Positions 33,394-42,316 of a DNA stretch of 64,000 bases are shown piece by piece (within the stretch, counting starts at the first letter, position 1; every line of letters begins with the position of its first letter). The position numbers and the translations under genes were made by a program. The DNA is taken from assembly GCA_964532405.1 (NCBI GenBank), contig CAZHIC010000006.1, positions 1-64,000 of the forward strand. Direction: 5' to 3'. Under the pieces are notes generated by a model. That model made no database searches, was not told the origin of the DNA, and saw only the letters and a program-made list of their open reading frames with translations. Origin of the DNA: PALSA-1006 sp964532405. GTDB lineage: Bacteria > Pseudomonadota > Gammaproteobacteria > Burkholderiales > Gallionellaceae.

Positions 33394-33822
33394 ATGCGTG
33401 CTACACACACTCAATTTGATATTCGAGCGATTCAAACCTCTTGGCAGGCATTTGATGAGATGGCGCATCTTCGTCCTATCCAAAATGAAAAAGAGTACGA
33501 GCGGATGGTTGCGCTCATGGATTCGCTTCTCGACGCTGTCGGAGACAATGAAGATCATCCGCTGGATAGCTTGCTTAATTTAGTTGGTGACATGGTGTCA
33601 AAGTATGAACAAGAACATCATGCCATCGAAGCTGCCGCACCTAACGATGCCCTGCGCTTTTTAATGGAGGCTCGCGGATTAAAGCAAGAAGATCTAGCTG
33701 CCGTTGTGCCACAGAGCAATCTGTCGGCAATCTTGGCTGGGAAACGCAAAATCAGCGCAACGCTGGCAGGAAAATTAGGTAAGTTCTTCGGCATTAGCCC
33801 TGCTGTATTCGTGCCAGTTTAA
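33394..33822 (+). CDS. higA: HigA-type antitoxin (Xre HTH)
   Basis: A 142-residue antitoxin and autorepressor. The N-terminal half (HLRPIQNEKEYERMVALMDS, DNEDHPLDSLLNLV) matches the HigA dimerisation/neutralisation part. The C-terminal Xre HTH is at ~85-135 (ARGLKQEDLAAVVPQSNLSA, LAGKRKISATLAGKLGKFFG). Palindrome 33064-33080 is the likely operator. An isolated module between tatC and a PAP2 gene. Confidence 0.9.
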   Translation: MRATHTQFDIRAIQTSWQAFDEMAHLRPIQNEKEYERMVALMDSLLDAVGDNEDHPLDSLLNLVGDMVSKYEQEHHAIEAAAPNDALRFLMEARGLKQEDLAAVVPQSNLSAILAGKRKISATLAGKLGKFFGISPAVFVPV

Positions 33823-33971
33823 CTCACACAAAATATGTCCACTCAGGCGATGCGATAGCATTAATGCCATCGGCAAAACCGAGAAAACGGTCAGATTAGG
33901 TGGAAGCCCGACAGGCTGCTAGAGCGCCAGACGCAGTTTGATGCCCATCCTCTCGTTACGCATTTTTTGAT

Positions 33972-34595
33972 TCATAGTGATGCTCGCCTAGCGAAAAAAC
34001 GTATCAGCACCTGTATTGCTGCATATACCAGTAACACCACGGCTAAGCTGGACAGGAAACCAGCCATGACGTCCGCCGGAAAATGCGCGCCAAGACTCAC
34101 TCTGGAAATCCCGACCCATAACACAAAGAATATCCCTGCCACGCGCCACTTGCGGTTCAGGATGGGCCACAGACTGGTCACGCTCAGCATTGCAAATGAC
34201 GAATGCCCGCTCGGCAGGCTGTGATGGTATTCCGGTATGCCAACAATGTGCACGGAGTCCAGAGCTAATGCCAATGGCGGGCGCGGAAAATCGAGCAGGG
34301 GTTTGAGTGCGCCAATCAACAGGCCGTCCAGCCAGTAAGCGATGCTGAAAGCCGCAATGACTGACGTCCAGCGAATTGCCTGAGCCTGATAATGCAAAGG
34401 ATCATGCACTGGTATTCTCACAAGGGCGGAAAGCGCAATCAGTACCGTCAACCCCAGGTAAAGCGGAAACAGCGCATGCTCTCCCAGTGCGGTGCCAAGC
34501 AGCATGAACTGATCCCAATATTCGGAACGAATATCGTTGATGGCGTGAAACAGCCAAACGTTGGCGCCACCCCAGTCATACAAAATTTCTTTCAT
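33972..34595 (-). CDS. PAP2-superfamily membrane phosphatase
   Basis: A 207-residue, six-helix membrane protein. The three acid-phosphatase motifs are clear: KPLLDFPRP (KxxxxxxRP), LPSGHSSF (PSGH) and SRVSLGAHFPADV (SRxxxxxHxxxD). Such enzymes dephosphorylate lipid phosphates such as undecaprenyl pyrophosphate or phosphatidate; which one cannot be read here. It lies 12 bp after the DUF4337 gene on the same strand. The 150-bp gap on its 3' side has no gene I can support. Confidence 0.85.
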   Translation of the reverse strand: MKEILYDWGGANVWLFHAINDIRSEYWDQFMLLGTALGEHALFPLYLGLTVLIALSALVRIPVHDPLHYQAQAIRWTSVIAAFSIAYWLDGLLIGALKPLLDFPRPPLALALDSVHIVGIPEYHHSLPSGHSSFAMLSVTSLWPILNRKWRVAGIFFVLWVGISRVSLGAHFPADVMAGFLSSLAVVLLVYAAIQVLIRFFARRASL

Positions 34596-34607
34596 GAAGG
34601 TATGCCC

Positions 34608-35177
34608 CTATGCAAACAGAGCGGCTCCCCACATGATGACGCCGCCTGACGCAGCTACAGCCGCCACAAAAAACAACCATTTTTTGCGGGTCAGCACGGT
34701 AATGGATGCCAGAGAAATGGCAATCTGGATCAGCGTCATTGCCTGGGCCAGCTTATGGTGCGGATGCAACAAATGCTCGCTTTCCTGATTGGCTTTTTCC
34801 GACTCCGCCTCCAGCGCCTCTGCCTTGAGCTTGATATCTTTTTTATCTGTTTCGTATTTTTGCAACTGGTTTTGATAATAGCCCTGTTTTCCGGCAGGTG
34901 CCAATTCAGCCGCCAGCGCCATCAAATGTCCCTTGTTGCTTTTGGACTCATAAAAATTCCACTGGTCGGAAGCTTGGGTTTTCTTCAGGACGGCCTCGTT
35001 TTTCATTAACATGGCCTCGTTCTGAGTCGCCCCGCCTTGATAGCTGATGATCGCCCCTAGAGAAGCCAGAATTGCAGTGAAAATGGCAACCTGCCCCGCA
35101 AGCTTATCTCCACCTTCTGCATGATGCTCGACCTCGTGTTCGTGGGCGCCTTTAACATCGAATTCATCTTCTGACAT
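34608..35177 (-). CDS. DUF4337 family membrane protein
   Basis: A 189-residue protein of the DUF4337 type, function unknown. A His/Glu-rich head (AHEHEVEHHAEGG) is followed by a membrane helix (GQVAIFTAILASLGAIISY), a helical periplasmic or cytoplasmic stretch with QASDQWNFYESKSNKGH, a Lys/Glu coiled coil (~105-140), and two C-terminal helices (LIQIAISLASITVL, WLFFVAAVAASGGVIMW). It is the middle gene of a minus-strand trio DUF2252-DUF4337-PAP2. Confidence 0.75.
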   Translation of the reverse strand: MSEDEFDVKGAHEHEVEHHAEGGDKLAGQVAIFTAILASLGAIISYQGGATQNEAMLMKNEAVLKKTQASDQWNFYESKSNKGHLMALAAELAPAGKQGYYQNQLQKYETDKKDIKLKAEALEAESEKANQESEHLLHPHHKLAQAMTLIQIAISLASITVLTRKKWLFFVAAVAASGGVIMWGAALFA

Positions 35178-35233
35178 ATTGCTTCCTTAACTTTAAAATG
35201 TGAATTGTTCGGTACCGAGAGAGTCTGGCGTTG

Positions 35234-36463
35234 CTATTTTTTCTTGCTGTTGGCATCGCTCCAGGTTTTTCCAGAACGATCATATTCCCGGCAATATTTC
35301 TGCCAGTCCGCGCCAATTTTTGCCGCATAGCTCGTTGCCTGCTTAAGCAAGGGAGCGTGCCAGTCGCGCCGATTTCCAAATGTGATCCACTCGTCCGCAA
35401 TGGCTGATCCAGAGTGACCGCCGCTGCGCAAATGGCTCCACGCAACGATTTCTCCCATGCCGCGAATCACCTGCTCAAGACGTTTTAACTTGCCGTTCCA
35501 CCCCTCAAGAGCCAATCTGTCCTGCGTCGGTTGCAGCCCTTTAATAACAAACGGCTTCTCCTGGAAAGTCACTGCCGACAAAAACGCGGGGGCGATTGCT
35601 TGAGCCCAGTGTTGCACGCTAGCGACACGATGGGCTTCGCTCTGCCATTCGGGTTGCTTGTGGCGGACGTATGGCATTAGCGCGCCCGGTATGGCTTCTT
35701 TGAGATCGATCAAATAATTGCTATCCGGGCTGCCGTGGCCTTCGACCAATATGACGTAGCGGGCGATGCCCAAACTACCGGTTCCGGCAATGCGTCTCGC
35801 CGCATCCAGCGGACGATAAAAATCAGGGTTAGGCTGCTGCAGGGCATACCCTTCAACAAAGGCAATGACGTCCGCTCTTTCTTGCGGCGCCAGCGCCAAG
35901 GCGCGCTGTCCATCCACCTTGATGCAGCGTTTCCCATTGCGCAGTTTGGTTCGGCTGTTCAGAAATGTTTTTCGGTTCCGCAAGGTCAGGGGGTTGAGCA
36001 GATCACGGATCATTCCTTTTGCGGTTTCACGCTCCAGCCATCTGGCTTTGCCTGTCATCAATGCGGCCGCATAGCTGTCCAATCCAAGCTGACACAGGCG
36101 GATGGCATCGCCCTTTGGCAGCTGCAAAGATTTAGCCGCCACCATGATGCTCGTCAGCCAGCGGCCCAGCTCCCAAGTGGCTGGCGCCAGTACCGCCTCG
36201 TCGAAATCGTTCAGGTCGAAATAAACGAGGCGGTTATCTCCTTTGTAACAGCCGAAGTTTTCCAGATGTAGATCGCCGGAAATCCAGGCCAGAGGCGCAT
36301 CGTTCAACTGCTTGTCAGAGGCAGGCCAATCCTGATAATACAGATGGCAGGTTCCGCGCATGAAGGCAAAGGCGTCTTGGCGCATGGCCTTATATTTCAA
36401 GGCAACCCGTTCCGGCTCGCGGCCGGCGTTATAGCTCAGGATGGAGTCAACAATAATATTCAT
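35234..36463 (-). CDS. DUF2252 family protein
   Basis: A 409-residue protein of the DUF2252 family, which has a kinase-like (aminoglycoside phosphotransferase-type) fold. MRQDAFAFMRGTCHLYYQDW is the family's N-terminal block. WISGDLHLENFGCYK with YFDLNDFDEAVLAPATWELG resembles the catalytic HxDxxxxN and metal-binding D of such kinases. No substrate is known. Upstream of DUF4337 and PAP2 genes on the same strand, possibly co-transcribed. Confidence 0.82.
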   Translation of the reverse strand: MNIIVDSILSYNAGREPERVALKYKAMRQDAFAFMRGTCHLYYQDWPASDKQLNDAPLAWISGDLHLENFGCYKGDNRLVYFDLNDFDEAVLAPATWELGRWLTSIMVAAKSLQLPKGDAIRLCQLGLDSYAAALMTGKARWLERETAKGMIRDLLNPLTLRNRKTFLNSRTKLRNGKRCIKVDGQRALALAPQERADVIAFVEGYALQQPNPDFYRPLDAARRIAGTGSLGIARYVILVEGHGSPDSNYLIDLKEAIPGALMPYVRHKQPEWQSEAHRVASVQHWAQAIAPAFLSAVTFQEKPFVIKGLQPTQDRLALEGWNGKLKRLEQVIRGMGEIVAWSHLRSGGHSGSAIADEWITFGNRRDWHAPLLKQATSYAAKIGADWQKYCREYDRSGKTWSDANSKKK

Positions 36464-36584
36464 AGCGGCAGGGTAACATCAAATGATGGCTTCGCTGCGG
36501 ATACCCGCCACTCCAAGTTCTTCAAGCCCGGTAGGGCGGTATGGGATAATTGCCGGGTTTAAAAGATAGATAGGAAAATAAATT

Positions 36585-37271
36585 ATGCGTGTACTCATCA
36601 TCGAAGACAACCGGGATCTCGCTGCCAACATGTTCGATTTTTTGGAAGCGAAGGGGCATATCGTGGACGCGGCGGGAGACGGTATCACCGGGCTGCATCT
36701 GGCGCTGGTCAACCAATACGATGCGATTGTGCTCGACCTGATGTTGCCGGGAATAGACGGCATCGCACTGTGTCGCAAGTTGCGTGAAGAGGGCAGCAAG
36801 AACACCCCAATCCTGATGATCACCGCGCGCGATTCGCTGGAGGATAAGATCATCGGCCTGGAGGCGGGGGCGGACGACTATCTGGTCAAGCCGGCCGAGC
36901 TGCGCGAAGTGGAGTTACGTTTGCGCGTGTTAAACAGACGCGGAGACGCACGCATGCCAAAGCAAAGAATGGTGCTGGAAGATCTCACCCTCAACACTTT
37001 AAGATGCACCGTGCGGCGCGCTGGAAAAATCATCGAACTCCCCCCTATTCCCTACAAGATACTTGAGGCTCTGATGCTGCGCTCCCCGGCTGTAGTGAGC
37101 CGTGAAGACCTTGAGCACGCAGTGTGGGCGGATGCCCGCCCGGACAGCGATTCGCTCAGAGCGCATGTGCATTTGCTGCGAAATCTGATCGACAAACCGT
37201 TCGAACGCAAACTGCTGCGCACGGTTCGTAGTATCGGTTATCAATTGGCCAGCCCCGATGCGCCAGATTGA
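36585..37271 (+). CDS. OmpR-family response regulator
   Basis: A 228-residue regulator: receiver domain with D51 (IVLDLMLPGIDG), acidic pair in LIIEDNRDLA, conserved Thr in LMITARDS and Lys in DDYLVKPAEL. A winged-helix DNA-binding domain follows (~130-225, DARPDSDSLRAHVHLLRNLI, LRTVRSIGYQL). AGGA precedes the start. It overlaps the sensor kinase gene by 14 bp. The Cyc2-like gene lies 152 bp after the kinase and may be a target. Confidence 0.93.
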   Translation: MRVLIIEDNRDLAANMFDFLEAKGHIVDAAGDGITGLHLALVNQYDAIVLDLMLPGIDGIALCRKLREEGSKNTPILMITARDSLEDKIIGLEAGADDYLVKPAELREVELRLRVLNRRGDARMPKQRMVLEDLTLNTLRCTVRRAGKIIELPPIPYKILEALMLRSPAVVSREDLEHAVWADARPDSDSLRAHVHLLRNLIDKPFERKLLRTVRSIGYQLASPDAPD

Positions 37272-38550
37272 TAGCCTGCGTTTCCGGGTCGCCTTTGTCT
37301 TCGCCATCTTTGGCGCACTGTTAAGCATTTTGTTTTCAGGGGGCATCTACCTGACGACGCACGAACTGGGGTATCGGCTCATGGATGAGACTCTGAATGC
37401 GGAACTGGATGACACCGTTGCCCGCCATGCCAGTAACCCGACCTTTATTCCCCCGAATACTATATCCATCAAAGGTTACGTACTGGCCGACGAAGTACAT
37501 AACCGCAACGTGCCTGCCGAAATTATCAGTTTACTGCCGGGCAGGCACGCCACCACCATCGGTGAAATCGACTACCGCGTCTTGGTTGCAGACAGAAATG
37601 GGTTTCGCTATTTCATGCTGTTCGATACCGATAAACAGCATAAGCGGGAAATAAAGTTTCTTCGTTTATTAGTCTATTTCGCGTTGTTCATGACGCTCGC
37701 TTCGGCGGGCGGCGGATTTTGGCTGGCTGTCGCTATCGTTACCCCAGTCACGCGGCTAGCCCGACAGGTCAGTCAAGCCGAGCCGGGTGATACCAACTTG
37801 TCACTGGACAAAATGGCCCGTAACGACGAAGTGGGCGAGTTGGCGCGCGCCTTTGACCGTTATCTTCGCCGCATAGGCGGGTTCATCGCAAGAGAACGGG
37901 ACTTCACTTCCGATGTCAGCCATGAATTGCGCACTCCCCTCGCCATCATTTTGGGTGCCGTCGAAGTGTTGGAGCAGGATGGAGGACTCTCAGCAAAACA
38001 AAAAGAACGGATTCAACGTATCCGGCGCGCGGAACAAGATATGAGCGAACTATCCGCCGCTTTACTATTGCTGGCGCGCGAACCTGTCACCGCTACCGGC
38101 GAGCCTCCTTGCAATGTTGCCGAGGTGGTACGCGCCTGTGTCGACAAGCACCGGCACCTGATCGGTACCCGTCCGATTCGTCTGGAGCTTGAGTTGATCG
38201 GTGAGCCGCTGGTGAACGCGGAGCGCCCCCTGCTGGATATCGTGATCGGCAACCTTCTGCGCAACGCCTTGTTCAATACTCAGTCCGGCACCGTATTGCT
38301 GCGGCTTGAAGCTGGGCGGCTCGTCGTCAAAGATACCGGCTTTGGTATTCCGCCGGAAATGTTGGCGCATGTCTTTGAGCGTCACTACAAGGGGACTGCC
38401 AGCACCGGAGCGGGGGTCGGGCTATCGTTAGTGCAGCGGGTCTGTGACCGTTACGGATGGCTCATTTCGATAGCCAGCCAAGAAGGGCTGGGCACGGCGG
38501 TAGAGATTACGTTCACTTTGAAAAACCCACATCACGGCCCGTTGTTGTAA
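37258..38550 (+). CDS. Membrane sensor histidine kinase (QseC/PhoQ type)
   Basis: A 430-residue kinase: two membrane helices (~10-32, FRVAFVFAIFGALLSILFSG; ~138-162, LVYFALFMTLASAGGGFWLA) around a ~105-residue periplasmic sensor. HAMP, HisKA (DVSHELRTPLAIILGAVEVL) and the ATPase domain follow (NLLRNALFN N-box, VKDTGFGIPPEM, GAGVGLSLVQR). Partner of the overlapping OmpR-type regulator. The signal is unknown; position before the Cyc2-like gene makes iron or redox state a reasonable guess. Confidence 0.92.
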   Translation: MRQIDSLRFRVAFVFAIFGALLSILFSGGIYLTTHELGYRLMDETLNAELDDTVARHASNPTFIPPNTISIKGYVLADEVHNRNVPAEIISLLPGRHATTIGEIDYRVLVADRNGFRYFMLFDTDKQHKREIKFLRLLVYFALFMTLASAGGGFWLAVAIVTPVTRLARQVSQAEPGDTNLSLDKMARNDEVGELARAFDRYLRRIGGFIARERDFTSDVSHELRTPLAIILGAVEVLEQDGGLSAKQKERIQRIRRAEQDMSELSAALLLLAREPVTATGEPPCNVAEVVRACVDKHRHLIGTRPIRLELELIGEPLVNAERPLLDIVIGNLLRNALFNTQSGTVLLRLEAGRLVVKDTGFGIPPEMLAHVFERHYKGTASTGAGVGLSLVQRVCDRYGWLISIASQEGLGTAVEITFTLKNPHHGPLL

Positions 38551-38702
38551 AAATGACACAATCTCTGGTTTCTTGACGAATTCTTCACATGCGCATTGCT
38601 AGCATCGCCCCCGTCTTGTGCAAGTAGTTCGTATACCCAATCGCACGAAGGCATTACCAAGGTTGGGAATTTGGGTTTTTATAAATCTCTCGAGGAGAAA
38701 TA

Positions 38703-40034
38703 ATGAAAAAAGTAGCTCTCACATTAGCAGCAGTTGCCGCAGCAACTGTATTTGCTCCAGAAGCATCCGCTCTTCCCGTGTTTGCACGTCAAACTGGCAT
38801 GGCTTGCTCCGCTTGTCACTTCCAGCGCTTTCCCTTGATTAACGCCTTCGGTCGCGCATTCAAGGCAGCCGGTTTCACCATGATGGGCGCACAAGGCAAG
38901 GTTGAAGGCGAAAACCTGGATATTCCTGATCGTCTGAACATGGCGGTGCTGACTTCCTCCTTCTACCAAAAACAATCTGGCGATGTGACTACTGCACCGA
39001 CGCACGGCTTGCCATCTTCCGGCGGCGAACTGTCGATATTTTACGGTGGCCGTATGTCCGAGTTTGCCGGCTTCCTGTCCGAACTAGGTGCTACAGGTGC
39101 GGGTGGTGCAGCATCAACTGGCTCAGCTAAAGCCGTCTTCCTGTTCCCGGTGGCCGATGCACGTGTCGGTTTTGTAACTTACAGCGGCGGTCAAGGTGCG
39201 GCGTATAGCTTTGAATATTTGAATACCGGCGCAGTGGACACCCATAAGATGACTGATAATCCGGGCCCACTTACCCAATATGTGGCCGCAACTTATGCCG
39301 GTTCCTATTTTGGCACCAAGATGAATGCAACCGGTGTGAGCCTGGTGGCGAATAACTCGATGGGCTTCATCAACATCGGTCAATACGCCGCTAAGGGTCC
39401 GGGTACATCTACCCTTTATTCCCTGCCGTTAAACTACGTCCGCGTGGCCGGCACGTTTGATGTGGCGGGTTGGGACTCTGCGGTAGGTGTGCAGATGTTC
39501 AGCGGCGAGATGAGTGCCTATATTCCAGGCGATCTCTCTGTGTACGAAGCGACTATCATTGATGCGCAAGCTCAAGGCGAACTCGCTGGCATGTCTACCG
39601 GTGTCTATGTGACTTACGGCAAAGCGCCCGCCAATGCCAATGGTAACAATCTGGCCGCTGCCGGTTCGACACTTCGATTAGGTACAAATGTGGCCAATGT
39701 TTCCAACGTTGACCTGTCAGCGTCGACTTTGAATATCGCTGCAACCGTAGAGGTGGTTCCCCACCTCGCTACTCTGCACGGTGCGGTGCGCATGGGTAAT
39801 CTCAGCAGCGGTGTAGCTCCTGTGGCCACTGCAGCTAAACCTGTACAAGTAACGATGGACGGTAGCGATAACGCTATTCTGCTGGGCGCAACCTATGATT
39901 TGGCGCAAAACATTGCGTTGGGTCTGGACTACGTCATGCAGTCGGGTAGCGCGTGGGATGCGTACAAGACCAACAATGGCGTAGAGGCGGTGGGTAAGAC
40001 AGCTACCACTGTGTCGCTGTATATGTTGTTTTAA
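38703..40034 (+). CDS. cyc2: Cyc2-like fused monohaem cytochrome-porin (candidate outer-membrane Fe(II) oxidase)
   Basis: A 443-residue exported protein. The signal peptide ends near EASA; the mature start PVFARQTGMACSACHF carries a single c-type haem motif CSACH (C35-C38-H39). About 380 residues of alternating Gly/Ala/aromatic strands follow, ending YMLF with the C-terminal Phe typical of outer-membrane barrels. This single haem plus porin layout, FARQTGM and FPLxNAFGRAFKAAGFTM context and length match Cyc2, which takes electrons from Fe(II) at the cell surface in neutrophilic iron oxidisers. GGAG precedes the start. It has its own terminator at 40180-40211. Without a search, a related porin-cytochrome of other function is not excluded. 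Confidence 0.72.
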   Translation: MKKVALTLAAVAAATVFAPEASALPVFARQTGMACSACHFQRFPLINAFGRAFKAAGFTMMGAQGKVEGENLDIPDRLNMAVLTSSFYQKQSGDVTTAPTHGLPSSGGELSIFYGGRMSEFAGFLSELGATGAGGAASTGSAKAVFLFPVADARVGFVTYSGGQGAAYSFEYLNTGAVDTHKMTDNPGPLTQYVAATYAGSYFGTKMNATGVSLVANNSMGFINIGQYAAKGPGTSTLYSLPLNYVRVAGTFDVAGWDSAVGVQMFSGEMSAYIPGDLSVYEATIIDAQAQGELAGMSTGVYVTYGKAPANANGNNLAAAGSTLRLGTNVANVSNVDLSASTLNIAATVEVVPHLATLHGAVRMGNLSSGVAPVATAAKPVQVTMDGSDNAILLGATYDLAQNIALGLDYVMQSGSAWDAYKTNNGVEAVGKTATTVSLYMLF

Positions 40035-40053
40035 AAACAGCTCGCGCAGGATG

Positions 40054-40134
40054 TACCCGCAAGGGGTAGGCCGTGGCTGTAAGGGGCTTTCGCCCCGACA
40101 ACACACGCTCGGTTGAGCCCTGCGTCTGGCTCAG
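40054..40134 (+). other. Stacked hairpins in the cyc2 3' region
   Basis: Three short stems follow the stop codon: TACCC/GGGTA around 40054-40068, GGGGC-TTTC-GCCCC at 40083-40096, and TGAGCC/GGCTCA at 40114-40133. They precede the intrinsic terminator at 40180. Part of this resembles repeat-like intergenic sequence. They may protect the 3' end of the mRNA from exonucleases. Confidence 0.5.
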
Positions 40135-40179
40135 GACAGACGTAGCGATACCCGTCAAACAAAAGCCAAGTGGTAATGC

Positions 40180-40211
40180 ACAAGGGAGACTTAGGTCTCC
40201 CTTGTTTTTTG
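40180..40211 (+). terminator. Intrinsic terminator of the Cyc2-like gene
   Basis: ACAAGGGAGAC-TTAG-GTCTCCCTTGT followed by TTTTT: an 11-bp stem, 4-nt loop and U-run, 146 nt after the stop codon. A further small palindrome GGTGCAT/ATGCACC at 40228-40244 follows. No gene lies between 40035 and 40329. Confidence 0.9.
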
Positions 40212-40329
40212 TCTCTATTCAGGCAATGGTGCATGGAATGCACCCTACATGGTCAATGCTCTTTTGAAAGGTAAATGGAATAAGATCGCATGGCTGCGGG
40301 AGTTTCAGGCGGGCCGAGTTAATTCGCCG

Positions 40330-41487
40330 TTACTCTTGCGGCTTGGGTCTGGGACGCTTGCCCACCTTCACCTGTACCACGACTTCCGTCTGATTGCGCT
40401 GCAGCTTGAGCACGATCACTTTCCCGGGCGGCAAAGCGGAGATCGTTTCCAGCATCATGCTGGAGTCGGACAGCACCTTGTCGGCCACGCTGGTGAGGAT
40501 GTCTCCGGCTTTGACGCCTGCTTTGTCGGCGGGGCTACCGCGCACCACTTCCGAGATCAGCACCCCTTGAGTATCGCGCAGCTTGAACGATTCGGCCAGT
40601 TCGGGCGTGAGTTCCTGCACCGCCACACCGATCCAGCCGCGCGTGACCGAGCCGCTCTGGATGATCTGTTCCATAATTTTCTTCGCCGTGCTGACCGGGA
40701 TGGCGAAACCGATGCCGAGCGAGCCGCCATTGGGCGAATAGATCGCGCTGTTGATGCCGATCAGGTTGCCGTTCACGTCCGCCAGCGCGCCGCCGGAATT
40801 GCCGGGATTGATGGCGGCGTCGGTCTGGATGAAGTTCTCGAAGGTGTTCAGCCCGAGATGGTTGCGCTTGAGCGCGCTGACGATGCCCATGGTGACGGTC
40901 TGCCCGACGCCGAACGGGTTGCCGATAGCCAGCACGATGTCGCCGACACGCGATTGTTCGGCATGTCCGAAGGTGATGGCGGGCAAGTTCTTGGCGAGGT
41001 CGATCTTGATGACGGCGAGGTCAGTCTCCGGGTCGGAGCCGATGATGTGTCCCTTGGCGTTGCGTCCGTCCGCCAGCGCGACTTCGATTTGATCCGCGCC
41101 CTCGATGACGTGATGGTTGGTGAGGATATAGCCATCGTGGCTGACGATGACCCCGGAACCGAGGCTGGAGCTTTGCTGGGGGGCGCTATCCTCGAACTGG
41201 TCGCCGAAGAAAAACTTGAAACGCGGGTCATCGATAAAAGGATGCGTCGGTGCTTTCACTTCGTTGCTGGTGTAGATGTTCACCACCGCAGGCATCACTT
41301 TCTGCGCTGCGACACTGAATCCTACGGAGGGTATCTGACTACCGCTGTCGCTGGCATTCTCATACAGCGTGACCACGCCGCTACGCGCCACATTGGGCAA
41401 CAACGAGGGTCTCAGGGTTTGGATGATGAATAAGGCTGCCAGCCCTAAGGTGGTGGCTTGGGCGAATAAGAGCCAGAATTTGCGCAT
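40330..41487 (-). CDS. Membrane-anchored Deg-type serine protease (S1C, one PDZ)
   Basis: A 385-residue DegS/DegQ-like protease. An N-terminal uncleaved-type anchor (LLFAQATTLGLAALFIIQTL) suggests attachment to the inner membrane facing the periplasm. The trypsin-like triad is His in ILTNHHVIEG, Asp in DPETDLAVIK and Ser in INPGNSGGALAD. One PDZ domain (~285-375, LISEVVRGSPADKAGVKAGD) senses misfolded protein ends. One PDZ and an anchor fit the DegS type, which starts the sigma-E envelope stress response. Alone on the minus strand, divergent from the Nif3-like gene. Confidence 0.92.
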   Translation of the reverse strand: MRKFWLLFAQATTLGLAALFIIQTLRPSLLPNVARSGVVTLYENASDSGSQIPSVGFSVAAQKVMPAVVNIYTSNEVKAPTHPFIDDPRFKFFFGDQFEDSAPQQSSSLGSGVIVSHDGYILTNHHVIEGADQIEVALADGRNAKGHIIGSDPETDLAVIKIDLAKNLPAITFGHAEQSRVGDIVLAIGNPFGVGQTVTMGIVSALKRNHLGLNTFENFIQTDAAINPGNSGGALADVNGNLIGINSAIYSPNGGSLGIGFAIPVSTAKKIMEQIIQSGSVTRGWIGVAVQELTPELAESFKLRDTQGVLISEVVRGSPADKAGVKAGDILTSVADKVLSDSSMMLETISALPPGKVIVLKLQRNQTEVVVQVKVGKRPRPKPQE

Positions 41488-41525
41488 GATATGATGGTAT
41501 CGCTATATAAATTGGGACGAATTAA

Positions 41526-42272
41526 ATGCAGTTAAACGAGTTGCGCGATTATATCGGAAGCTTGCTTGAAATCAGCCGCTTTCGCGACTACTGCCCGAAC
41601 GGGGTGCAAGTGGAGGGGCGTGCGCAGGTGCTGCGCATCGCCACCGGGGTGAGCGCCTCGCAACACCTGCTGGAAGCCGCGACGGCCTGGGGGGCGGATG
41701 CCATCATCGTGCATCACGGCTATTTCTGGCGCAACGAAGATGCCGCAGTGACCGGCATCAAGAAGCGCCGCATCGCACACCTATTGCAGCACGATGTGAG
41801 CCTGTTGGCCTATCATTTGCCGCTGGATGCGCACCCCGAACTGGGCAACAACACACAGCTGGCAAAACGCTTGGACTGGATAGAACAAGGCCGCTTTGGC
41901 GAACAGGACATCGCCAGTTACGGCATGTTGCCGCAAACCCAAACGTTGGCGCAACTCGCGACGCAGCTCGCCGAACAACTGGGTCGAACGCCGCAGATCA
42001 TCGGCGATCCGACTCTTGGCGTGAAACGTATCGCATGGTGCAGCGGTGGCGCGCAAAGCTATTTCGAGCAAGCCATCGCGCTGGGTGTGGATGCCTTTAT
42101 GACCGGCGAGATATCCGAGCAAAATGTGCATGTGGCGCGGGAGACGGGTGTGGCATTCATCGCTGCCGGACATCACGCAACAGAGCGTTATGGTGTGATG
42201 GCTCTGGGCGAACATCTCGCGCAGCATTGCGGCATCGGGCATCGCTTTTTCGATCAGGACAATCCGGTTTAG
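41526..42272 (+). CDS. Nif3-like dinuclear metal-centre protein (DUF34/YbgI)
   Basis: A 248-residue YbgI/Nif3 family protein. Metal-binding residues lie in CPNGVQVEG, IIVHHGYFW and YHLPLDAHPELGNN, and C-terminally in AAGHHATERYGV. Family members are metal-dependent hydrolases or metal-binding proteins, some acting as GTP cyclohydrolase I-like enzymes; the role here is not settled. Divergent from the Deg protease gene, 38 bp away. Confidence 0.88.
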   Translation: MQLNELRDYIGSLLEISRFRDYCPNGVQVEGRAQVLRIATGVSASQHLLEAATAWGADAIIVHHGYFWRNEDAAVTGIKKRRIAHLLQHDVSLLAYHLPLDAHPELGNNTQLAKRLDWIEQGRFGEQDIASYGMLPQTQTLAQLATQLAEQLGRTPQIIGDPTLGVKRIAWCSGGAQSYFEQAIALGVDAFMTGEISEQNVHVARETGVAFIAAGHHATERYGVMALGEHLAQHCGIGHRFFDQDNPV

Positions 42273-42316
42273 AGCACTTCTCTAATATGCAATACATCCG
42301 CCAGACGCGATCATTT

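Noticed and set aside
33823..33971. Possible gene fragment between higA and the PAP2 gene (minus-strand MNQKMRNERMGIKLRLAL)
   Set aside because: Only 18 codons before a stop and no recognisable family; a decayed IS end is possible but cannot be supported.
38573..38605. Sigma-70 promoter TTGACG upstream of the Cyc2-like gene
   Set aside because: No acceptable -10 lies 16-18 bp downstream (TTGCTA at 17 bp, TAGCAT at 21 bp), so it was not listed.
40249..41433. 394-residue open frame antisense to the Deg protease
   Set aside because: His/Asp/Gly-rich composition without domains; the opposite strand has all catalytic motifs of the protease.
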